Of a DNA stretch of 64,000 nucleotides, positions 45,801 through 58,247 are shown in pieces; the stretch's first letter is position 1; each line of letters opens with the position of its first letter. A model generated the notes under the pieces. That model searched no databases and was not told the DNA's origin. It saw only the letters and a program-made list of their open reading frames with translations. The position numbers and the translations under genes were made by a program. The stretch is from Lomentospora prolificans (taxonomy: Eukaryota; Ascomycota; Sordariomycetes; Microascales; Microascaceae). Location of the stretch: positions 1,860,001 through 1,924,000 of the forward strand of contig JARFXM010000005.1 of the NCBI GenBank assembly GCA_029532625.1, given 5' to 3'.

Positions 45801-47529
45801 GAGAAAAGGTGTGTGTGGGGCTAGATTTTGCGTCCCACTTACCTTGGACGATGGCCAGCGGCTTTCTGGAGTTGGCAAGGTACCTCACCCGAAACGGCAC
45901 CAGGAATGTGCTTTGTGTGCCTCAGACTCCTAACGCCAGCTGGACATTGCCCAGTAACCCCAAGTCTCCAGGTGACTTGTTGACTTGTGACCGAGGCGGA
46001 TAATGGGAGACATCACACTGACTGGAGATGAAATAGCAATGATTTTAATTTTAACCAGCAAGTGAACGGGATCCGGGATTGCTGGCACCTCCCACTTTCC
46101 TCCAATGAACCTACTCATATTATTGTTATCGTGGATATACTTGCGCACATATGGATGTCCGTTGGCTTTCTCCCCTCCCCTTCCTGCCCTCCCAAAAATA
46201 AAAACAACAAAACGCCCAACCTCGGGAAGATCGGAGTCAGCGCTGCTCCTGCTCCTGCGCGAGTATTGGGACGCCTTATTGCCTATTGACTATTACCTAC
46301 ATGGTCATGAACCTCCTTCTGTTGGCCTCAGGAGGCGCCACAATTGAGGAAAACTAATCAGCTCCCACAGTACCAGTACGCACGTAAGGAGAGTGACTTT
46401 CCGAAATGTATCCAGATACCAGACCCTGACGGGGTTAAATCACGGTTGGTGTGGAGAGATATTGGTTGCCCAGCTTCAGATTATGACGCAAATAACGTTG
46501 CCGAGGTGTTCTTTTGGTCAGAGTTCTGGAAAGATCGGAGGCTTCGATTCGTTAAGTGTCGGATATTAATAGTCCGCATCCTTTTTTGGGGGTCTTTTTT
46601 TTTTTTTTTTACACCCGTACCCGCAAGTTACTCCAGTGTACTGTCAGATCCGTAAGTGTCAGATTACTATTTTCAGGCGGACCGCACGGCACAGCCAGCA
46701 GCATAAAGTCTGGATGAGAGAAACAGACTATGGGACGCACTAATGATTGACAATCACAGGGAATATCGAATTCTTCTATGCTTCCATCTTTTTGTCCCTA
46801 AAAATATTGGAGAAATATATTCCGATCTGTTTGGCATAAGGAGGCGTGAGTTTTTCTACCCATGACGAGTTCGGATGAGGGCGGGCCATGACTCGAGGCA
46901 TTAAGACCCAGTTCCAAGCGGTGATTATCGGCTTCACAAGCCCGAACGTTGCGTAAGTGCGCTGCGACGACGTGCAGAAATATACCCGAATCCGAGACTT
47001 GGGTGTTCACCATGTAGGAAAGTGGTATTAGTGTTGTGCAAAAGGGCGCGAGACGAGCTCGGGTATAATAAATACTGTGCATACTTTAATAACACGCATA
47101 TCCATTGCTGGCGTGTTGAGCTTGGTTTATAAGATGAGAGGGTATAATCAATACTTCGTGGCGCAGACAGGCGAGGCAGGTAGACGAGGAGGGGACTAGA
47201 AAGGTACCTTGGAAGCACGGCACTTGACGTCGACACCATCTGGCGGGCTCACCCCTGCACGCCAAGCTTTACCAAGCTTTCAAGCTTATGAGCAGGCAAC
47301 CAGACAGATAAAGCTCATTACAAACCGTGTCAGACCCGGGCCGCGGGTAATGGTTTTCCCACTGTCAGAGTCGCAACATCCCAAATCTACTTGCGCAATG
47401 CCAGGCCATTCAAGGGAAGGACGATCGTCCTGAGCGAGCGGGAATCGACAAACACAGCCTTACCACCACTGATCTGGGTTGAAATTATGCTGACGGAAAT
47501 TCGAATCCTTAATACGGATTTGCTTTTTC

Positions 47530-47549
47530 TTTTTTTTTTTTTTTTTTTT
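47530..47549 (+). repeat. Poly-T run, 20 bases
   Basis: Uninterrupted thymines within a longer T/C-rich stretch. Confidence 0.85.
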
Positions 47550-50241
47550 CCGTTTCCACCTTTCTTTTGCCCCCTTTCCAGTCCTTGAAGAAGGGGTACC
47601 CGCCTCTACCGACAACATCCCGTTTTGGGCAGCTCCAGACAAACTGTCCAGGATCAGGCTCCACATCTTCTAGCGCACCCGAGGATTTTCCAGCGCTAGC
47701 GTAATGCAACTCTGCACTACGAAGGTATAGCCCACGAAAACCGTCATCGACATACCAGTACCCCATGAATCTCCCCACTTTGCAGCGCGTGGAAACGACC
47801 CATCAAACAACCTGGGCCAGGCGGGCAGGCACTGCCACGCCCACACTGAACCGCCCATTGGGGACTCAATCGATCCATCATTGGTGACCAACAGACTATT
47901 CGCACCCCCGTCTTACCCGCCCGCTCGAATCCAACGCTCATTCGGGACGTGCTTATCCACGCACTGCTGCAACTGGCGTATGCTCCTACTTTATTCCAAC
48001 ATGAATTGACGATGCAAACAGTGCCAGGAAGGGAGGGCCCTCGATGGCTTTTTACTTTATTTTTTTTTCTCATATATTACCACTCCCTTCCGGATTTGTG
48101 CATCTCCCTCATGCATGACGTAGTGACCCCTTCGACTTCGGTTTCAAAGGGGTCGAGCTGGCCCCTTTGTTGTCTCCTCACGCCCACACCTCTCTCCGCA
48201 GCCCGCCCACCCCCCAGACCGATACACTGCACGAAAACCATCATAAGATATGCCGTCGGATCCGACACGGCCCTTGTCAAGTACCCAGGTGGGAACTTGG
48301 CACAAGTCCGATGTAGCATCGGCCCCCGAACTCTATCACATTTCCCTCAAGATTTCCTCTATTGCACGAATTGTTTTTTTTTCTCTAATACTCGATTCGT
48401 GTCTCGGCACATGAGTTGGAGCCACCCGCGACCAAGGAAATTAAGGGAAATGGTGAAAGAGAAAATAAGAAGTTAATACCTGGTTTCTTTTTTATTGTTG
48501 CTTATCCATGATACAGGTTGACCACCCCACCCCCCCAAACCAAAAGAAAAAAAGCCACCGGCACCAGCTGACTGATTTGTCGATGACCTATATCCCGGTC
48601 AGCCACGTCCCTCTTTAGTGTTCAGCTATCGGGGAATGCTCCGATGGCCGGGCTCGAAGCTTCGAAGCGAACATCGAACAGTGCAGGCATTCCCAGATGT
48701 GCACACGCGCAGAGCGCAAGTCCAAAAGAGAAAAACCCTATGGCTGGCTCTGTTTGGGTGTATCCGGGACCGGTACACTCGGGGATGAGATTAAGAGATG
48801 AACCAAGTTTTCGTAGGCCCCCTCCCCTTCTCCATCATACAAGCAAGTAGTCCTAGTTGTTGGGAATGCACGGTCCCGTTTTGCCTCGTGGCTCTCAGTG
48901 ATCGGGCTCATCTTGCTAGTCCTCAGTTGGGAAATAGCTCGAGGCTCGGGCGCAACCCAAAGAAGAAAAACAAATCAAATACGACGCTTTCTACTACTTG
49001 TACTTACTGAATGGTGGAGTTGGTCCTCCTCCTTCCTCCTCTGGGCACGCTTTCGATAGCGTAGCGTCGCAGGGAATTACGGTAGATTGAAGAGGATCCT
49101 CTCCGCCAGCTAATAAGTGCACGCACTACTGCTTGGTCGGTTTTGCCGCCGTTGGTGACGAGCTTCCTGGGCATGCGCGCGAGAATCACCTCGTCTCCTG
49201 CGCTAGCTTTGATTGATTAGCCTCGCCAGCTTGTATGGCACCGCTAGCGAGAACAGTGGTTTGAATGCAACAGCACAAAGAACCCCAACCTTCATCTTTG
49301 GTACGAGGTAACGCCATGGGTGTTTAAAAATATATGAGATATACAGGCCAGCTCACAGTTTTCATCCCTTCATCCATCCTTTGAGGCAAAGATAAATGGG
49401 ACCTTGTCTGGAGTGTTTGGATACTAATCTACTAATCTTTTCAGACGAAGGGAAACGGATACTCAAGACAAATCACGAGCGCATATTATGCGACTCACAT
49501 TGCAATATGAAATCCTTGGCCCAAACGAGGGGGGGTCATAAATTACAGATCATTGATCCCCACCATCCACCTGGTGGGGTTCTATCTCGCTCTTTCGCGC
49601 TTTCGGGGTTTTCGAGAGAAGCCCTCGTGCTGTGATCTGCTCTTATATCCGTAAGGTGAACGGGTACAGCCGCCGAGAAAGACAAGATTTGGGGGGAGAG
49701 AGGGAGGGGGGAGAGGGATATTCGTTTCAAAAGCGGCACTGTTTGATGTGATCGGGAGGGTCGGACGCTCATGATCTACAATCGTTGATACAGAGGCAGA
49801 TCTCACGTCATACCAAGTCGGGGGCGACGGTGCACTCTTCCTCTTGATTGTGTCTCGTCTCACACTCGTTTATATTTGATATGGATTCTAAATGATTGAA
49901 GGGTGGAGCAGAAGAGGAATGGAAGGAATGGAAGGAATCCGGAGCAACTGATACCGGAGGATTAACTTTGCGCGATATAAGCGAGTCGGGCTTAATGATG
50001 TGGTGCAAAGGCCCGCACAGGCATGAGCAGAACACAAGCGCTTTCGTTGCAGCACAACTTAATATCGGGTCTACACACCATGGTCTCTATACTCGGTATG
50101 CGTTCCCGTTGCGGGTTGCTCCCGGGGCTGCCTTTCATTCTATTATTCTTCTGCGCTCTCCCCCCACGGTCTCGCCGTGTTTTGCGAAGCGTTTCCTTAC
50201 TCCGCAATCCCGCTTGGCAAGATCCCGCTTCTGCTGGGGTA

Positions 50242-50294
50242 GATTGGATTGATTGATTGATTGATTGTGATAGATTGATTGATTGATCGATCAA
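50242..50294 (+). repeat. (GATT)n tetranucleotide microsatellite
   Basis: About ten GATT units in two blocks separated by GTGATA and ending in a palindromic GATCGATC. It is non-coding; translation gives only a repetitive SINQSI-type peptide. Confidence 0.85.
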
Positions 50295-51524
50295 TGTGTA
50301 CACGTAGCCAGTACTGGCTCAGCAAGCAAGGGGGAAAAGTTGGGGTAACTCTAGCGAAGCGGCATATAATACCCGATATGACAATCCGGTATTGACATGG
50401 AATCAGGAAGGATATTAATAGTCTTGGTCTACCAGTAACAACAACCAAACCAAATCGCCAGCAGAATTGCGGGATACAGGTCGCTCGGCATCTTCCTTCT
50501 TTTGTCCCTCATTTCCAAAACAGCGAAATAGCGATTTAAGCTTAACCGCTATTAAACTGACCGGGAGCGGAAAGGAAAAGAAGAAAAAAAAAACAAAACG
50601 AAGAGGGGCTTAACGGCGCGCGAGCGGAAGATGCGGGTTTTCGAAGAGCCTCCCCTATCCATCATCCTCTATCAAAGCTGCCTATTACTTGCTCCGCTTG
50701 TGGCCCACGCTGGCTCATGGCGGGAGGCTCATTGATACATCGATACGCTAAAGGATATAATAGATTGCTTGGAGGATCATAATCCTGCATGCACCTACAC
50801 GATATAATAGCGCAGAGTTCCGAAGTCGCGACTCTCAGGATGACATCAGGCAGAGTGGCCAAGCACTCGAGGAACGTTGCGCAGTCCAACGAAACCTTAG
50901 CGGTTGAGTTTCCACCGCGCCGCCGCGCCGAAGCAAAAGGTTGGAAACAGGAATTGAGACACAATAAATTTGCGACTATATTTTGCTTTTCCACTGCAGA
51001 TCGAGCCACGAAGGAGGCCCACACCTGACGATCGGAACTTAGTGGTTTTGGGGGGGGGCGCGTTGCGTCTACAAAGTACTGGGATCAGTATTGGAAGGGG
51101 AGGTTGCCGGCGAGTATGGAGTATGCATGCGTGTGTGTGTGTGTGTGCTTGAGCGTATGCCCAGCATCCTCCCTCCCTTGATTGCCTGCCGAAACCAACG
51201 ATCGGACTTTGGCGAGATGTGAATCTCCGAAAGAACGCTAGGCGTAAACCGTTACATTGGGTGAGGAGTGGCTGGCCTAAGGGTGAGCTAAGGGGGAGAG
51301 GAGGGGGGAGCGCGTCATCCAAGGCCTAGCGACAAACATGTCTGTTAGCGCGAACCTGCCTTGGGCCGTGTCTTGGTTGCTTGGGCGTGTGGGAGTATGA
51401 ATGAATGGTATCTTGTCAAATGCATGCATAGCCAGCGGCGAGGGCGGTGGCTCTATAGGGCGCCTAGCCGAAATGTAATCGTTCGGTTCTTATTTCAAAC
51501 GGTCTGGGCAAAGAAGAGAATGAG

Positions 51525-51630
51525 CGGGGAGAGGGAGAGTGGAGAGAGGAGAGAGGGAAAAGGGAAAGGCGGTGGGGGGAGGGAAAGGGAGCAGAGAAGA
51601 GAGAAAAGGGAGCAGAGAAGAGAGAAGAGG
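51525..51630 (+). repeat. G/A-rich purine tract with an internal repeat
   Basis: About 100 bases almost free of C and T, containing two near-identical copies of a GGGAGCAGAGAAGAGAGAA unit at about 51588-51626. Such mirror-like purine tracts can form triplex DNA. Confidence 0.7.
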
Positions 51631-52240
51631 GATCATCGTCATTGCTTCTGTGAAAGTTCACCGGTTTCGGCTGAGGGCCTGTTTAGTCTTCATTGCACCT
51701 CGAATGCAAGCCGGTGAACGGGGACGATGTCCCTCTACTAGGTTGTCCTTTTCTTTTCTTTTTCCTTTTCTTTTTTTTTTTTTTTTTACCTCCCGTTACC
51801 AAAGACACGAGTTGCCTTTCTCTCCAAGGTCCACTTAGTGGCAGGAACAAACCTGTCATAAGTCGAGAGTTTGGTGCAACATCCATGCGTGCTTTTGCCC
51901 TAGCCCTTGGAGGTGGCGAGCTACCTGAAGGCGGAGCCGATGAGTGGTGGACGGACGGTTTCTTGGCTTGAGACTGCGCGCCACAATGACGACGTTGTTG
52001 AAGCCGGTGGAAAGAGGAGTTGCCGCCGGCAATATAGACTCTAGAATAGAATTTGACTTTACCGTGACGGAGTTCGTGTTGGAGGCACAACACGAACTGG
52101 ATCTAAACTCGATCTAACCTCGATATGCTTCCGTCTTGTGTGGAACAGATTGCGGCCACCCCCCCTCCATTTCCCCCTTGTACCAAAAAGAAAAAAAAAG
52201 AAAAAAAGACGGAAAGAAAAAGAAAAACAACAACAATAAC

Positions 52241-52241
<1 letters not shown>

Positions 52242-52273
<32 letters not shown>
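52242..52273 (+). repeat. Poly-A run, 32 bases
   Basis: The longest homopolymer in the window, preceded by A-rich AAC/AAG sequence. It could be a poly-A tail relic of a retroposed transcript, but no flanking element or target-site duplication was recognised. Confidence 0.9.
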
Positions 52274-52276
<3 letters not shown>

Positions 52277-52760
52277 TTTGGAGTAGTGACCAAGTCTCCA
52301 TCGCGCCGAAGAAGAGAAACTGGAAACGGTTGTTCTCTTCTTCACCAAGTCGCACTGACAGAAAGTTCTTGTATTAGGCCCAGACCGAGCTGCCCAATTC
52401 TGGTAGCCAGCGGCTTCTCGAGTCCCGGCGCCGCCTAATCGCCTGGCTGGCCGGATCGGAAGGCCTGGTATCGCCAAAACTATCGTGACCCAATCTAATC
52501 AAGTTTCGTGTTTTCACAGCCACCCCTACCCACTTCTCGTGAGCTTGAGCTGTTCAAGGATGATTGAGGGAGGGAGAAAGGGGAGCGACGGGGCGAAACC
52601 GCTTCGGCGGGTGCCTTCGAGTGTTCCTTTCCAATTTTGCGCACTTCCCCATCTCTTTGCAACATTTGATCAATAGTTCAATATTGCCGACTACGGCAGA
52701 GCGCTGGATTACACTTATAGTTGGTCTCACCCATCATTCTTTTGTAATTTTATCTTTTAT

Positions 52761-52800
52761 CTTTTATTTATTTATTTATTTATTTATTATTATTTTTTTA
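52761..52800 (+). repeat. (TTTA)n microsatellite
   Basis: About seven TTTA units passing into an A/T tract, non-coding. Confidence 0.8.
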
Positions 52801-55800
52801 GCTCAAATGTCGCATGCTCGTCTCGGCTTGGCGTTGGCTGGTCGTATTGTAGACGCACTGCCGGGACTTTATTGTAAACCGGCGTATTACACTCGCAGCG
52901 TCTCTCGTGAACCCTACTACGCGAGAGACCGAGCATTTTTCTCTTCCGATTACGCTTGCTCCGCGGGTGCCGCGCTGCTTCTGTGCCGTATCCGCGCCTA
53001 TCATCTCGTCCGCACCGGCCCCGGTTTCGGGTATTGCGTCGCTTCCCAAGGGGAAATCCCCACCAGCTCGGTGGAGATGGGAAATGCCATGGCCAGGCCC
53101 CGAAATACAAAAAGGTTTCGGCGCGACTCTAAATACCCTCAAAGCCTTAGATGTGTGGCGATATCCGCATCTTCCAGCGTCTTTCCTAGCGTCCATCCAC
53201 CCCCAAGATTGCCTCAATATGAGACTCGAAACAGTCAAAGGCTCAGGGCAGGAGAGCATGGGCAAGGCGAGCTAGTCTAGACACCTTGCAAAAAGGGAGC
53301 AATAAAGTCGGGCAAAAAACATTGAGAGGCTCCGGATGGCGCCCTCTCGATCTACGTCTAATGCGAAGGAAGGTGAATCAATTCTCCCTCCGGCAGTCCC
53401 CGCTACCAATATCCGTAGATGTCCCCCTCTCCCTCCTTTTTCCCCAACCGGCCCCGTTCCTCACCCTTTTTGTACTACCATGGCCGAGAGCCCCGGGAAA
53501 AGGGAAGGGCGGGGTGGCGTGTACGTGATCCTTTGTTCTCCAGAAGGGAGTGAGGATGGGGACAAGACGATAGTGTAGGGGAGTTAAGAGTTGACCAAGT
53601 GGACACCTTCTTTGGACGACAGGAGATGCTTGTTTTCTTTGCCTCCACCGATGAGTCTAGATGTATTAACCTACTGTACGCGCGTACTTTATTCTAGTCT
53701 CCTCGTCTACAACCGTGTTCTAGTACCTGTGGGAATAAACCCGCCCGCGGACCGGCTCCATAATAGTAAAATAGCTTCGTGCGAGTTTACGTAGCCGCTA
53801 TAATGCATCATCCTCCCTTGGCTCTGTCGTCCGGACGCGGGTTCCCCTGCGAACTACGAGTTTAATATGGAGCGTTTTCCCCTGGAGGTTCGGAGACCCA
53901 TAACTCCGGGACAGCGAGAAGTTCTAGAACAAGGCTGGAAGAGGTAGTTGCCATCTACGTGCTTTCTTCTCTTTTTTCTTTTCCTTTTTTTTTTTTTTTT
54001 TGGCCTTGTGGATGGATGGGAGAGAAACGGTCTTCAAAACACCGAGATTCCCCCTTGGTCCCTGAGAGATACCGACACATGGGAGAAGCGCACGTTACTC
54101 GCATGTATCTAGCAGAAAGACAGATGAGAAAAGAAAAATACAATACAAAATGTGGAGTGCTTTCCCTTGTCAATCCAGATTTCCGTTGGCTGCCTGGCTT
54201 TCGACCTCGACTGAACCAGGGCCATTTCCAAGGGCAATCATCATTCCATCTATGTGGCGATGGTCACGGGATTTTTCGAGTCGGGAGCTGCGGCGGGAGA
54301 CTCGTCCTATTCGAAAAGAAACCCGTCCCTTTCCACGGGGGACGATATGTGATATAAATAATATTCGTGACGGATAATAAGGATGCTGGCAAACGGACCG
54401 CGTGGCCATCGCAGCTCTGCCGTCAAAACATCGTCGCCTCCCGTATATCTCGAGGAAAAAAGCCCACCTCTCGCGATGCTAGTCTACGGCAACCTCTTTG
54501 CCTAGGAACTCCCGGATCGCACGGCTTTCTACTGCCCCATAGATATACGTGCGTGCCGGTTGCTCCGAGTTGGGGCCATGGCGGCATCTACAGAAGACCA
54601 AGAAGAAGAAAAAAGAAAAAAAAAAGAGTATTGCGCGACTTTCGGGTCCCGGCACCCCGGGAGACGTTTACGGGGACGCTAGAGAGAGAAAAAATATAAG
54701 CGCCCCAGAGAAATGCGGTAGCTCGCGGTGGACCCTTCAGGCGAAGGGTCCAGCTGCCCGGAAAGCGTTCGGCCGCCCAGAAAAGAGATTTGAAACTGTG
54801 GGTGATGCCGACTAGTGAGGGCCGGGTTTCTGTGCTCTCCATCTACTGCGGCTTGGGACTTCTTGACATAATTGTATGTTGTTGGTTTGTCTACGGTCTA
54901 TTAAGGCGTCCTTTTGGAGTTCCTGAGCGACGTTGGTTACTGCTCGCGTTGGTGGTCGTATGCGTTGTGGATGGGCCATCCCATCTATCACGGACGGAAG
55001 GCGTACAGGACAGATTGAGAGGTGCAATCAGGTCTATCGAGCGTGTATCGTAAACTCCATCTATAGTACAATCCAATACTTGATCAATTCCCATCCATAT
55101 CGTACAACACATCCATCCTCCCGGCCCCTCGCCCGAGACTCGCCGCCTCCCGTTAGCCTCTAGGGACTGTACACCTGGCATTGCCCATCGACGACGAGGA
55201 AATTGAGCAGTCTCACAGATGGGAGCGCTCCCCTCTGCCTTCAACGACTCACTCGCCGCCACTGCTGCGCAACAAGGAATAAGGAAGGCCCAGAACCCAG
55301 AGTTTGTCCGCATACGCCAGTTCCCTTACCTTCCATTCATTCAGCTGCCCCCTCCCGTGTGTCCTCATCCCATCTCGAAGCATTCCTCGTGCAACCGCGC
55401 CGTCCCTTCCACTTTCGCCTTAGTGCCCAAGAGATGTTCGTCAAGCTTCTCTGCAAGGGTGAACAAGGCAAGAGAAGCCCTGTCCTCCCCCATCTCCTCC
55501 TGTCACCTTCAAGCCTAGCAACTATAAGGTGCGTGAGATTCATTCTCGACATGTGTCCTGTGCTGTCTCCAGCCGTCCGTAACATACATCTTGAGAAAAC
55601 GAAAAAGAGAAAAAAAAATAAAAAGGGAGAAGAAGAGAGGGAACGCGACGCCTCCCCTTAAACTTACACAGGCGTAGCCCAAAACTAAAAAGACGAACAT
55701 CTCCCCTTGCCCCGTCTCACAAGCTGAGTTTGGAAGAGAAAAGAAGGCCTCATGGCTCCTTGCACAGAGTATCACCACATCCTCCTTGAAAACACTTTTG

Positions 55801-56375
55801 TAGCACATGTCTCGAACGCCGTGCGGCGTCAGTAGAGGAGAATTTTCTGCGAAGAGAAGCGGTCGACATGCGCCTGATTTCTCGGAGGAGCCCCCCTACT
55901 CTTTCAGCCTTCAAGCTAGCTAGCCAAAAGCTGGGATGTGGCCTCTTCGGCACGCCACAGGCCATTCCCATGTCGGTATCCTCAGTACGACCGTGGGAAC
56001 CACTGTCCCACCCACGCCCCCGGCTGTTTTTTTGTCTCGGTCCAAGGGAGGCAGGCCTCAACGAAGGACTGCGCGTGTCGGGCTCCCGCGTGGACTGATG
56101 AAGAAGCCGCATGGGACCGCCTCGAGAGCCAGGGGATATCGCCCCATGACGAGTGAAAACAGAGCCCTCAGGGTCGAAGCAACGGAGGGAAGCAGGATAA
56201 TGGTCGCTCAACAATCATGAAGTTTCAAGAGGAAAGAAAAGAGGCAAACATGTCTCGGAAAGAGCAAGTCAGTCACGCGAAGCGTATCCAGGGGAGTCGA
56301 AAGAAGAAGAAGAAGAAGAAAACAAGCTCAGTGCAACCTCGGTGTACTGATAACGTCCAGAAAAGAGTCGACTCA

Positions 56376-58247
56376 TTAGCAATCGCACCGGCCGAACCAG
56401 CGCGGGAAGGCGACCATATCCTTGACATTCTGTGCGCCCACAAGGTAGACGAGGAGCCTGTCGAAGCCCAGCCCGAACCCGCCATGAGGAGGCGATCCCC
56501 ACCGTCGCAGATCGACGTACCAGTCCAAGTTGCTGGTGCTGCGCCCGGGCTTCGCCGTCGGCGCGACAATGCCGTTCCTCCTCATCGCCTCGAGCAGGTA
56601 GTCCAGGCGATGCTCACGCATGGACCCTCCCGCAATCTCGCACACCTCCGGCACGAGCAAATCGAAGCAGTCCACCGTGGGACCTGTCACTCCCACGTTC
56701 GTGCTACCGCCGCCTGAGCCGTGCGACTCGAGCATGTAAAAGGCCTTGATGTCTCGGGGATAGTGCGTCACAAAGACGGGCGTGCGGTGGCCGGAATTCT
56801 TGAGCTCTGAGACGGCCGCCGCCAGGTACTTTTCATGCTCGGCTTGCAGAGATACGCCCCATACAGGCTTGTGCTCGAACTCGGCCTTGCCCGCCGCTTC
56901 TGCGGCCTGCAGGAGTTCAATCGCCTCCGTGTACCTGATGCGAGGCCACCTCGGCGCGTCGGCCCTCAGCCCGGCCCAGCGCGATTGGAGTTCCTCCGCG
57001 GGCCCTATCAGTGACTCCACGTCGCCCGTGACTCGCTTTGCGGCGGCAAAGATCTCCTGCGCCGCGGATGAAGTGGTGGCAAGGCTTTCCACCACGTTAC
57101 GAACCATGTCTTCCGCCAAATCCATCACGCTCTCCATGTCTTCGACAAAAGTCATCTCCGCCTCGACCATGTAAAACTCGGCCATGTGCCTCGAGGTGTC
57201 GCTCTTCTCGGCACGGAAAGTTGGGGAGAGGGTCCACACATTGCCAACGGACTGGGCCAGAGCCTCAAGGTGCAGCTGGGAGGAGACAGTGAGGTACTTG
57301 GTGGAGCGGAAAAAAGAATCAGGGGACTCGTTGGCCTTCTTGCTGCCTCCATCCTTTTCCTTGGGATCGGCCGGCTTGGGCTTCCCAGCGACGAGGCTAA
57401 ACACCTCGCCAGCGCCTTCGCAGTCAGACGATGTTACCAATGGAGGGTGTGTTTGCGTATATCCCTTCTCGGCGAAGAAGCGACCGAGGGCGGCGGATGC
57501 GTCGGAGCGCAAGCGAATGACGGCGGAGTTGAGGGGGAGTCTAGACCGTAGATGAGGGAGGGTACGGAGGAACTCGAGGGTTTGGTATTTGTTCTGAAGG
57601 GGGTAATTCTGGGCACAATGAAAGATCCCTGTGTTAGTAGGCGAGGTGTCTCGTAGCTAGCTCCCTTGTACCAGCCCGTAGGGCTGGAAGGGGAGGGGCA
57701 CAGGAGGGGATGGGCAAACTTACCCCGGGGTCAGACGGGCCCAAGACCTCGACCTCATCTACTTTAAGTTCGTGTGTTTGAAACTGCTCGCGCTGCTCGG
57801 ACGGGACCCAAGATCCGCGGAGGCGCACCGCAGCGCCGACTCTCAGCCTAGATTGGGAGCCAGTAGCGAACCAGTCAGCCATCCGCTTAAAACCGAGACA
57901 AGTATTCCAGGGAGACGTGACGGGGAGCGTGCTGGCGGGAGGGGTGGGCCTTACTCGCTTGCAATGGCCTTGGGAACGATTGCTTGGAGGTGCTTCACCG
58001 TCGATCCGTCGCCAATGTTTAGAAACCGGTCTGACTTCAGCTTCCTGACGGACCGAACATAGCCGTGGACGACGGCGTCGTCGAGCCTTTCCGAGGCATC
58101 CGCGCGTAGAAATTCGGCAACTGTGCGAGGAGGTGCCTTGCTCGAGAAGAGTCGGTAATAGGCGGGCACCCGAGAGACTGTTAGGGACCGCTTCAAGGCG
58201 GGCGTGCGAAGCCATGAGGCTGCGGGGCGGGACAGCCTCTGGGCCAT
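56376..58247 (-). CDS. slm5: Mitochondrial asparaginyl-tRNA synthetase
   Basis: A spliced protein of 549 residues from three exons (58247-57955, 57847-57724, 57608-56376) that join in frame. It charges mitochondrial tRNA-Asn. The N terminus (MAQRLSRPAASWLRTPALKR...) is Arg/Ser/Ala-rich without acidic residues, as expected of a matrix-targeting presequence. An OB-fold anticodon-binding region follows (VVHGYVRSVRKLK..., exons 1-2), then the class II core: motif 1 around 172-189, SDCEGAGEVF (200-209), motif 2 FRAEKSDTSRHMAEFYMVEA (270-289) and motif 3 GLGFDRLL (518-525). An insert of about 25 residues rich in Lys/Asp/Gly follows EVFSLVAG. The FRAE...RHMAEF pattern and EGAGEVF distinguish AsnRS from AspRS. 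ATG 58247 is the first in frame; an upstream TTG at 58259 is not used. The PARG-like gene lies divergently 2.9 kb away. Confidence 0.93.
57609..57723 (-). other. Intron 2 of the mitochondrial AsnRS gene (115 bp)
   Basis: Donor GTAAGT, branch site TACTAACAC and acceptor GTGCCCAG, phase 0, joining ...GPSDPG to NYPLQNKYQT. All three signals match fungal consensus. Confidence 0.92.
57848..57954 (-). other. Intron 1 of the mitochondrial AsnRS gene (107 bp)
   Basis: Donor GTAAGG, branch site GGCTGACTGG about 35 bases before the acceptor ATCTAG. A split GAG codon is restored, giving ...AIASE|LRVGAAVRLRGS. Confidence 0.88.

Larger units (their letters stand above)
43601..50500. other. Gene-poor region, third part
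   Basis: No gene is firmly supported. Contains A-rich sequence at 45506-45604, a 20-base T run (47530-47549) and a GATT repeat near 50242. Three weak gene-like hints are listed in the findings: an open frame with a signal-peptide-like N terminus at 45156-45401 (+), a strong orphan splice donor at about 45843 (-), and two minus-strand frames joined by a plausible intron at 48916-49007. Confidence 0.45.
50501..56375. other. Gene-poor region, fourth part (to the 3' end of the AsnRS gene)
   Basis: No supported gene. Simple sequence is dense: (GT)n at 51131-51147, a G/A-rich block at 51525-51630, T runs at 51771-51787 and 53985-54001, a 32-base A run at 52242-52273, (TTTA)n at 52761-52800 and (GAA)n at 56301-56322. 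The long open frame 52564-53280 (+) runs through the TTTA repeat and has a fully open opposite strand, so it is taken as chance. Confidence 0.5.

Noticed and set aside
50242..50294. CRISPR-like or direct-repeat array
   Set aside because: Uninterrupted tetranucleotide repeat without spacers; a plain microsatellite in a eukaryotic context.
52242..52273. A32 run as the tail of a retrotransposon (LINE/SINE) copy
   Set aside because: No reverse-transcriptase fragment, internal promoter boxes or target-site duplication could be recognised around it.
52564..53280. 238-codon open frame, + strand
   Set aside because: It runs through the (TTTA)n repeat, the opposite strand is also open over 155 codons, and there is no motif.
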